A stretch of 7,896 nt of DNA from an uncultured Lachnospiraceae bacterium. GTDB taxonomy: Bacteria > Bacillota_A > Clostridia > Lachnospirales > Lachnospiraceae. Every line of letters starts with the position of its first letter. The stretch's first letter is position 1. This document shows, one piece after another, positions 1 to 4,933 of the stretch. The DNA is taken from positions 1 to 7,896 of the forward strand of contig CAJUQU010000178.1 of the NCBI GenBank assembly GCA_910588595.1. The letters are read 5' to 3'. The notes under the pieces were generated by a model. It searched no databases. It was given only the letters and a program-made list of their open reading frames with translations, and was not told the DNA's origin. The position numbers were made by a program, and so were the translations under genes.

Positions 1-97
1 GAACCTTTTTCTCCTCATAACTACGCAGGAAAGCAGGATATGCCTCCCCGAGCATATCCTGCATCCGAATCCTGAAATCCTGTGGTAATTCGATCAT
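1..97 (-). CDS. N-terminus of RsmF/NOL1-NOP2-Sun family 16S rRNA (cytosine-C5) methyltransferase, partial
   Basis: Only the first 32 codons are in the window, and the gene runs off the left edge. The translation begins MIELPQDFRIRMQDMLGE and continues through an AFLRSYEE segment. This matches the usual opening of RsmF-like SAM-dependent methyltransferases of Bacillota (LPxxFxxRMxxLLGxEYxxFLxSYxx), which methylate a cytosine of 16S rRNA. The catalytic cysteines and SAM motifs lie outside the window. The start codon overlaps the argC stop as ATGA (positions 97-94), so translational coupling is likely. AAGGGA about 9-11 nt upstream, inside argC, could serve as ribosome binding site. No promoter is visible between the two genes, so it is probably co-transcribed with argC. 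The family call rests on a short stretch and is an inference. Confidence 0.72.
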   Translation of the reverse strand, partial: MIELPQDFRIRMQDMLGEAYPAFLRSYEEKKV

Positions 98-1038
98 AAT
101 ACTAATCCCTTGCTCTCCTCGCACCCAAGAATGATATTGAGGCACTGCACCGCTGCCCCCGACGCGCCCTTTCCGAGATTGTCAAAGCGTGTGCTGACAA
201 GCAGCCTGTCCTCATTTCCTGTCACGTAGACCTCGATGCCGTCCCAGCCGGCGCACGTATTTCCCGCCAGGAATCCGTTGTACTCGGCCTCCTTTCCAAA
301 AGGCATCACCCTGACAAACTGCTCGCCGTCAAAGTATTTGGCAAACATCGCGTGCACCTGTTCCGGCGCCGGCTTGTCCCTCAACAGATCCGTGTAAAAC
401 TGCAGCGTCACCACCATGCCGCTGTAATAATCGCAGATCAGCGGCGAAAACAGCGGTGCCTTTTCAAGCCCCGTGATCCTCTGCATCTCCTTTAGATGTT
501 TATGATTCTGACCGAGCGCGTACGCCCTCGGCGCGTCGAGCTCCCTGTCCCTCCCGTCCGCCTCGTACACCGCGATCGTCTTCTTGCCCGCCCCGCTGTA
601 GCCGGACATCGCAAACGCTGCCACCGGATAATCTTTTGGCAGGATGCCCTCCGCGATCATCGGATACGCGATCGTGATAAAGCCTGTCGCATAGCAGCCG
701 GGCACTGCGATCCGCTTTCCGTTCCTGACCGCCTCGCGATGCGCCGCGGAAAGCTCCGGGTAGCCGTACGCCCAGCCCGGTTCCGTGCGGTGTGCCGTCG
801 ACGTATCGATGATGATCGTGCTGTCGTTCTCGACCATCGCCACCGCCTCCCTCGCCGCCGCATCCGGCAGGCAGAGAAATGTGATATCCGACGCGTTGAT
901 GTATTTTCTGATCTCCGCCGGATCCTTCCTCAACTCGGACGGGATCTTTAGGATCTCGATATCGTCCCTTCCCTCAAAGCGCTCAAAGATGCGCAGACCT
1001 GTTGTCCCTTCACTTCCATCGATAAAAACCTTTTTCAT
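94..1038 (-). CDS. argC: N-acetyl-gamma-glutamyl-phosphate reductase (type 2 ArgC)
   Basis: This enzyme makes N-acetylglutamate semialdehyde from N-acetylglutamyl phosphate with NADPH, the third step of arginine/ornithine synthesis in the cytosol. The protein has 314 residues, the length of the short type 2 ArgC rather than the ~345-residue type 1. The Rossmann glycine motif GSEGTTG is at residues 8-14, STAHR is near 80-84, and the catalytic cysteine is in PGCYATG (Cys115). An SGYSGAGKK segment lies near 145-153 and the NHKHLKEM segment near 178-185 supplies the expected active-site histidine. The start is set by AGGAG seven nt upstream (1050-1046). A promoter-like pair lies at 1114-1086. The usual argJ, argB and argD partners are not adjacent. 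The preceding gene is an MFS transporter and the following one an rRNA methyltransferase. The reading frame is intact. Confidence 0.95.
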   Translation of the reverse strand: MKKVFIDGSEGTTGLRIFERFEGRDDIEILKIPSELRKDPAEIRKYINASDITFLCLPDAAAREAVAMVENDSTIIIDTSTAHRTEPGWAYGYPELSAAHREAVRNGKRIAVPGCYATGFITIAYPMIAEGILPKDYPVAAFAMSGYSGAGKKTIAVYEADGRDRELDAPRAYALGQNHKHLKEMQRITGLEKAPLFSPLICDYYSGMVVTLQFYTDLLRDKPAPEQVHAMFAKYFDGEQFVRVMPFGKEAEYNGFLAGNTCAGWDGIEVYVTGNEDRLLVSTRFDNLGKGASGAAVQCLNIILGCEESKGLVL

Positions 1039-1085
1039 ATGGATTCTCCTCTGTCATCATATTCAATATAACTAATCATAAGTCG

Positions 1086-1114
1086 ATTATATCGAAAAGT
1101 CAAATAGAAGTCTA
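1086..1114 (-). promoter_or_regulatory. Putative sigma-A promoter of argC
   Basis: On the minus strand TAGACT (1114-1109) and TATAAT (1091-1086) are separated by 17 bp, giving a perfect -10 and a 4/6 -35 box. Transcription would start near 1079, leaving a leader of about 40 nt before the argC ATG. The -35 box overlaps the TAG stop codon of the MFS gene (1114-1112). I looked for an ArgR operator in the leader and found only one weak half-site (TTGAATAT), so control by ArgR is not supported. Confidence 0.55.
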
Positions 1115-2335
1115 TTTTTCTGCTTCCTTATTCCAGACAGCCGTGAACACCGCCAGCCCGATCCCGATCCCCACAAGGACTGTCGTGAGTCCGCACACGT
1201 CAGCCAGAGCGCCCGCAAGCGGAAACACCAGGATCATAGCGATCGAAAAGAACATACTGTTCACAGAGATCAGCGTCGCGCGCTGTCCCGACGGGATCAG
1301 GCGGTTGAGCTGCTCCGACTGCACGGGATAGAGCACCGAGTTAAAGAAGTTCGCGGCAGCCAGGGCTGCGACCGACACAATCGTATTGTGAAAGCCGTAT
1401 GCCAGAAAGGAAGCGGCGATGACAAGGGCACCGATCCCGCCGATCTTTGTGCCGAATCTCGCAAAAAACCGCTCGCTCGTGACTGCCCCGGCACAGGAGA
1501 CACCGCCCACGACCAGCATGATCAGGCTGATCCCGACCTTGTTGTACCCCAGCTCATAAAAATATTGCTGGCTGTAAAAAAACAGCACGGTCTGCACCGC
1601 AAACACTGTGGAATAATAGACGATGATATTCAAAATGCGGCGCTCTGACCGGAGGATCTCAAAGCATGTCTCAAAATGCACGCTCACCACTTCCCTGACT
1701 GACTTGGAACCGCTTTTTGCATCGGTGCAGGGCGCCTCTGTCATCCAAAGGACCGGGACCAGTGCGAGCGCCGCGATCACCACGCACGCGCTGTAGCACC
1801 AGAAATAAGAGAACTCTGCGAGAATGCCGCCCGCGACCGTCGCGATGCCCTGTGACAACTCGATAATCATGTTCAGCCTGCCGCACACGCGCATATACTG
1901 CCCCTCCTGCCCGGCGTACTTCATGCTGTCAAATACCAGCGCCTCCTCCGACCCGGAATTGAGGTTATTCCCCAGCGACTGGATCGCAAACCCCAGCGCG
2001 AACAGCCAGAAACTCCTCGAAAAGAGCATGATGACGCACGATACCGCGATGCAGATCTTGCTCAGGATCATGCTCTTTTTCCTGCCGATCAGATCCGCCA
2101 CCGCCCCGGAAGGAATCTCGAACACGATGCTGGTCGCGTGATAGATCCCTTCCACAAGACCGATCTGCGCCAGATTCAGCCCGCAGTACGCCAGATACAG
2201 CACCCATATGGAACTCTGCATATTCAGGTTCGTCACAAATGTGGCGATGTAGTCCAACACGATATTTTTCCGCAACCTGTCTGTCAACTTGTTCTCTGTC
2301 TGATATTTTTTCTGTTTTTTTGTATAACCTGCCAT
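1112..2335 (-). CDS. MFS transporter (drug-efflux-like)
   Basis: A 407-residue integral membrane protein of the major facilitator superfamily, typical in length for a 12-helix MFS carrier. A basic cytoplasmic N-terminus (~1-24) is followed by hydrophobic segments along most of its length. Motif A of the loop between helices 2 and 3 is clear as SGAVADLIGRKKSM near 76-89, with the conserved Asp81, Gly84 and Arg85. GSEEALVFDS near 128-137 and PSGQRATLISVNSM near 348-361 are typical of a subgroup of Bacillota MFS proteins often annotated as multidrug or macrolide/tetracycline-type efflux. The central hydrophilic loop is near 200-235. The start is supported by AGAGGG about 7 nt upstream. Substrate and transport direction cannot be read from sequence. 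It stands alone in its transcription unit, since argC behind it has its own promoter. No strong terminator follows the stop. Confidence 0.9.
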   Translation of the reverse strand: MAGYTKKQKKYQTENKLTDRLRKNIVLDYIATFVTNLNMQSSIWVLYLAYCGLNLAQIGLVEGIYHATSIVFEIPSGAVADLIGRKKSMILSKICIAVSCVIMLFSRSFWLFALGFAIQSLGNNLNSGSEEALVFDSMKYAGQEGQYMRVCGRLNMIIELSQGIATVAGGILAEFSYFWCYSACVVIAALALVPVLWMTEAPCTDAKSGSKSVREVVSVHFETCFEILRSERRILNIIVYYSTVFAVQTVLFFYSQQYFYELGYNKVGISLIMLVVGGVSCAGAVTSERFFARFGTKIGGIGALVIAASFLAYGFHNTIVSVAALAAANFFNSVLYPVQSEQLNRLIPSGQRATLISVNSMFFSIAMILVFPLAGALADVCGLTTVLVGIGIGLAVFTAVWNKEAEK

Positions 2336-2666
2336 CTGTAATCCCTCTTTATCCTAATCATTTTCTTTCTTATAAGGCATAAAAAATGCTCTAAACGATG
2401 CACATCTGCCCTATATGCACCGCACATGGGCATGTGCTGCACGGACTGCGGATCTCTTCCGCTCGCGCGCACATAATAAAAACAGCCCGACCTGTATCTC
2501 ACATACATACTGGTCAAACTGTTCTGGGATCACTGCGGTATCTCGCACTTTCTTTTTTGTACGTTTTGCATTGTTGTATTTTTTATCTCATATGGATCAG
2601 CAAAAAACAGCTCACAACTCAACTTTCTGTCTGAGTGAAGCGTTCGTGCGACCCAAGCCGCTCCGT
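2336..2666. other. Intergenic stretch with no supported gene
   Basis: About 330 bp upstream of the MFS gene. Open frames here on either strand lack ribosome binding sites and have compositions unlike proteins. It contains the MFS ribosome binding site (near 2342-2348), a small palindrome GCACATGGGCATGTGC at 2422-2437, and a weak 4-bp hairpin followed by five T on the minus strand near 2480-2500. A possible -10 (TATAAG on the minus strand, near 2374) has no good -35, so the MFS promoter is not established. Confidence 0.5.
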
Positions 2667-2737
2667 CTTAGGAATTGTAGGAAAATAAGTGCTCAGATTG
2701 CGCAAGATGTGTCACTTATTTTTCTACAGTTCCTTAG
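2667..2737. repeat. 71-bp palindromic element (hairpin with 25-nt arms)
   Basis: The left arm (2667-2691) and right arm (2713-2737) are inverted copies differing at three of 25 positions, around a 21-nt loop that itself contains the palindrome TTGCGCAA. Read as plus-strand RNA, two of the three differences become G-U wobble pairs, so the stem would be almost unbroken. The arm ends read roughly TNAGGAACT, the same end as the 180-bp palindrome at 4725-4904. No T-run follows on either strand, so it does not look like an ordinary intrinsic terminator. The minus-strand TAA stop of the small ORF (2736-2734) lies inside the element end. It is best described as a small MITE-like or REP-like palindromic element. 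I could not identify a parent insertion sequence or a clear target duplication. Confidence 0.7.
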
Positions 2738-2859
2738 CTGATCGGCAAAATACAATCGCAATACCGAAAAAAGGGCGCAGTAATCCCGTAAACGTGATCT
2801 TTGCACGTTTTTGACATGGAACTGCTGCTGCAAACAGGTACGTAGCCCAATCCGTCCAT
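2734..2859 (-). CDS. Small 41-residue Cys-containing protein, unknown
   Basis: The ATG at 2859-2857 is preceded by AAGGGAGG (2874-2867) at a spacing of 7 nt, as good a ribosome binding site as any in the window, and by a promoter at 2946-2919. The peptide begins MDGLGYVPVCSSSSMSK and ends YCDCILPIS, with four cysteines (residues 10, 18, 33, 35). It has no obvious signal peptide or long membrane helix. I do not recognise a family. Its stop codon TAA lies within the end of the 71-bp palindrome, so the present C-terminus may have been created by insertion of that element. It follows the sigma/anti-sigma pair on the same strand with no terminator between, so it may be transcribed both with them and alone. 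The same stretch could instead be a structured RNA, because its start region can pair with 2773-2782. Translation is inferred only from signals. Confidence 0.45.
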   Translation of the reverse strand: MDGLGYVPVCSSSSMSKTCKDHVYGITAPFFRYCDCILPIS

Positions 2860-2880
2860 ACTGCACCCTCCCTTCAAAAT

Positions 2881-2910
2881 TTGTTTTAATTTATTTTAAT
2901 TCATTTTAAT
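2881..2910. repeat. Three 10-bp phased T-tract repeats
   Basis: Three consecutive 10-mers, ttgttttaat, ttattttaat and tcattttaat, share TTTTAAT in phase with the DNA helix. A fourth, degraded unit (ttatcattat) follows into the -10 region. They form the A-rich leader of the small ORF on the minus strand, between its transcription start (near 2912) and its ribosome binding site. Phased A/T tracts of this kind usually bend DNA. In RNA they give an unstructured A-rich leader. Confidence 0.6.
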
Positions 2911-2918
2911 TTATCATT

Positions 2919-2946
2919 ATTTTACCACAATCTCGTCATCTGTCAA
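2919..2946 (-). promoter_or_regulatory. Putative sigma-A promoter of the small ORF/RNA
   Basis: On the minus strand a perfect TTGACA (2946-2941) is followed after 16 bp by TAAAAT (2924-2919). The -35 box overlaps the TGA stop codon of the anti-sigma gene (2945-2943). The predicted start is near 2912, giving an A-rich leader of about 53 nt before the small-ORF ATG at 2859. This is the best consensus match to a housekeeping promoter in the window. Confidence 0.65.
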
Positions 2947-4028
2947 TCCCCCTCCACGCGGAATGTGACATGCCATGGTCCCTCCACAAAGTCACCCGAG
3001 TAGTGAAAAATACCGTACATGGAATAGTCTGCGATGTCTGTGATATCCTCCAGAAACCAGTACTCATACATCTGGTATCTGGTATCGCCGACCATCTCAT
3101 CCCAGCTCACGCTGCGATCCTCGTACCGCTCGTTTCCGTCCCGATCCCGCAGAAACAACTCCACATGCCGGTCCGACTCCAGGTTGTCCCCCATGCATAT
3201 TTGCACGCGCAGCGCGCCATCCATGTACGCGATGCCCGTCACGGTAAAATCGTCAGCCGCGCAGTCCGAAACGCTCATCAAATCCAGCACGTTCGCTCCT
3301 GATCTGGGATCCTCCTGCGTCCCCGGGATCTCCTTCAGGGAATCCGGCAGCTTCTCCTCCTCCAGGAGAAGGAGACCGCCGCCACCGCTCAGCATCACTA
3401 CTTTTGTCTTTGCCTCGCGGACGATCCCTGACAGGTCAACGTCCTTCGTCTCCTCGTATTTATTGCACAGGACAGAATTCACCCGGAACTGGAGCTTATC
3501 CGACTGAAACGCGCTGTCCGCCTGGACCATCACCTGAAAATACGCCTTGTCCTCCGCCTCCTCGTATGTCAGGAAACGGCAGCCCCCGATCACGCTGTCA
3601 TTTGTATAATCGGACAGCCCATAACTGTCATACAGATCCATCACGCCGTGCACCAGATCCTGCCCGCTTCCCTCCGCATCCCGCAGTGACAGGATAATGT
3701 CCGCCTCATTTCCCTCTATATCGATGGCTTCCACCTGCATCGTGATCCCCTTGCTGGTGCAGCTCTTCTCGATCGGCACAAGACGGTCCGCGATCGCAGG
3801 AGAAATGAACTCCACGATCTGATAAAAAGCCGGAATGTGTGCCGCACAGACCGGCACTGCCATCACGAGACACAGCACCGCCGCAGCCGCAGCAAGTGAC
3901 GACCGGACGGCAAATCGGTGCCTGACAGATGCCCTGCCTCCCGCCCTTGCCTTACTGATCGTATCAGCCACAAGCTCCGGTGGCGGTGTGATCTTGTCGT
4001 ACGCATTTTTATATATCTCTCTGAACAT
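2943..4028 (-). CDS. Membrane anti-sigma factor, DUF4179 type
   Basis: A 361-residue single-pass membrane protein encoded directly behind an ECF sigma factor, an arrangement in which it would hold the sigma factor inactive at the membrane. Residues 1-40 form a basic cytoplasmic segment (MFREIYKNAYDKITPPPEL...). One hydrophobic helix lies near 43-63. The remaining ~300 residues are extracytoplasmic and begin with the region typical of DUF4179 proteins (GITMQVEAIDIEGNEADIIL, near 94-113). I see no zinc-type HxxxCxxC motif, so it is not a ZAS anti-sigma factor. A low-complexity run, GGGGLLLLEEE, sits mid-protein. The start is supported by AAGGAGG 8-9 nt upstream, and the gene overlaps the sigma gene by 20 nt, suggesting translational coupling. 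The anti-sigma role is inferred from family and position. The signal sensed is unknown. Confidence 0.82.
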   Translation of the reverse strand: MFREIYKNAYDKITPPPELVADTISKARAGGRASVRHRFAVRSSLAAAAAVLCLVMAVPVCAAHIPAFYQIVEFISPAIADRLVPIEKSCTSKGITMQVEAIDIEGNEADIILSLRDAEGSGQDLVHGVMDLYDSYGLSDYTNDSVIGGCRFLTYEEAEDKAYFQVMVQADSAFQSDKLQFRVNSVLCNKYEETKDVDLSGIVREAKTKVVMLSGGGGLLLLEEEKLPDSLKEIPGTQEDPRSGANVLDLMSVSDCAADDFTVTGIAYMDGALRVQICMGDNLESDRHVELFLRDRDGNERYEDRSVSWDEMVGDTRYQMYEYWFLEDITDIADYSMYGIFHYSGDFVEGPWHVTFRVEGD

Positions 4029-4557
4029 GAAAATCCCCTCCTTCTTCCTTCAACAGGCTCTTCAACGCCCTCCTCGCCCTCGTCAGACGCGTCCTCACGG
4101 TAGACTCCTTTGAATCCGTGATCCTCCCGATCTCCTCGACAGACAGCTCCTCGTAATAAAACAGATGAATGACTGCGCGGTACTTCTCCGGCAGCCGCCT
4201 GACTGTCTCGATCAAGAGCTGGTCCCCGTCCGATGTCTCACGGAATACGTCCGCCTCCGATGCCTCCCTCTCCAGCACGCCGCTCTCCAACGCACGCCTT
4301 CTCTGCATCCACGGCGACCGCCAGAAATTCTTGCAGCAGTTGATCGTCACCCGCATGAACCACGCCTTCTCATGTTCCGCACTGTCAAATGCAGGCGTTT
4401 TGCGCACATAGCGCAGAAATACCTCCTGGTAAATGTCATCCGCGTCAGCCCGCGTCCTGACAAGAGCGTAAGCCAGCCTGTACACGGTCTCCGAGTTCCT
4501 CCTGATGATCTCCTCATAAAGGGACGCCGTATTTTTATCTCTATGCATAGATTTCAT
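4009..4557 (-). CDS. ECF (sigma-70 family) RNA polymerase sigma factor
   Basis: A 182-residue extracytoplasmic-function sigma factor with only regions 2 and 4, the usual size for the group. Region 2 runs from about residue 20 to 85 and includes the core-binding motif DADDIYQEVFLRYVR (38-52). Region 4 runs from about 116 to 170 as LPEKYRAVIHLFYYEELSVEEI with the helix-turn-helix DSKESTVRTRLTRARRALK. It overlaps the anti-sigma gene by 20 nt, forming a two-gene signalling unit. Two starts are possible: residue 1 (AAGG about 5 nt upstream) or Met4 at 4548-4546 (GGGGG 11 nt upstream). Residue 1 is kept, but the choice is not decisive. An ECF-like promoter just upstream suggests it activates its own transcription. 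Target genes are not evident. Confidence 0.93.
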   Translation of the reverse strand: MKSMHRDKNTASLYEEIIRRNSETVYRLAYALVRTRADADDIYQEVFLRYVRKTPAFDSAEHEKAWFMRVTINCCKNFWRSPWMQRRRALESGVLEREASEADVFRETSDGDQLLIETVRRLPEKYRAVIHLFYYEELSVEEIGRITDSKESTVRTRLTRARRALKSLLKEEGGDFHVQRDI

Positions 4558-4600
4558 TTCCCCCTTTCACTATAAATACAATATATTCCCGCAAAAAGCT

Positions 4601-4626
4601 ACACGGATCCCTCAAAATATGTTACA
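4601..4626 (-). promoter_or_regulatory. Putative autoregulatory ECF promoter of the sigma operon
   Basis: On the minus strand TGTAAC (4626-4621) and CGTGT (4605-4601) are separated by 15 bp. This resembles the AAC motif plus CGT core recognised by ECF sigma factors of Bacillota (for example the TGAAAC...CGT pattern of SigW/SigV regulons). Transcription would start near 4595, about 38 nt before the sigma ATG. A second CGTGTAG(A/C)TTTT copy lies upstream (near 4671-4680) but has no AAC partner at the right distance. Recognition by this particular sigma factor is an inference. Confidence 0.45.
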
Positions 4627-4672
4627 ATTTTTTTATTGCACTGTACTCTGCACCAGTTACAACTTTTTAAAA

Positions 4673-4701
4673 TCTACACGGCTTGCTGTTTAAAATATAA
4701 T
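4673..4701 (+). promoter_or_regulatory. Possible sigma-A promoter of the plus-strand gene
   Basis: TCTACA (4673-4678) and a perfect TATAAT (4696-4701) are 17 bp apart on the plus strand. A transcript from here would start near 4708 and carry the whole 180-bp palindrome in its leader before reaching the gene at 4934. The -35 match is only 4/6, so the call is tentative. Confidence 0.35.
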
Positions 4702-4724
4702 CTACATACACTCTATTGCCCGTA

Positions 4725-4904
4725 AGGAACTATTCAGAAATTACTTGTGACAAGAACACCGCATAAATGTCCAGCTGCAAAGAAGAAAATCGCAGGCATA
4801 GGAGGCAAAGGCATAAAGGGCAATGCCTTAATGTCAAGATTTTCTGATGCCGCAGATGGACATTTAGGCAAGTTATTGTCATGAGTAATTTCTGAACAGT
4901 TCCT
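4725..4904. repeat. 180-bp imperfect palindrome, MITE-like element
   Basis: The whole stretch folds on itself around a centre near 4815. The outer arms begin AGGAACT(A/G)TTCAGAAATTACT on both ends and match at 24 of 27 positions. Further in, TAAATGTCCA(G/T)CTGC (4764-4778) mirrors 4852-4866, GAAAATC (4785-4791) mirrors 4838-4844, and AAGGCAT (4808-4814) pairs with ATGCCTT (4823-4829) near the tip. It has no transposase gene. The ends resemble those of the 71-bp palindrome at 2667-2737. A minus-strand open frame across it is a by-product of the symmetric sequence. It sits between a sigma operon and the divergent plus-strand gene, so a long hairpin would form in transcripts reading into either flank. 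No clear target-site duplication is visible. Confidence 0.75.
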
Positions 4905-4933
4905 GAAAAAGAGGAAATTGATGGGGAACACAC

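Noticed and set aside
1039..1085. ArgR operator (ARG box) in the argC leader
   Set aside because: Only one TTGAATAT half-site is present. The second half of the consensus is missing.
1102..1117. AAATAG-ACTT-CTATTT hairpin as MFS terminator
   Set aside because: The stem is only six mostly A-T pairs, includes the stop codon, overlaps the argC -35 box and has an interrupted T-run.
2284..2741. Open frames on both strands in the spacer upstream of the MFS gene
   Set aside because: No ribosome binding sites, odd Cys/His/Arg-rich composition, and overlap with the MFS start or the 71-bp palindrome.
4725..4904. Target-site duplication flanking the 180-bp element
   Set aside because: Left flank (ending CCCGTA) and right flank (starting GAAAAAG) share no direct repeat, so mobility is inferred only from the ends.
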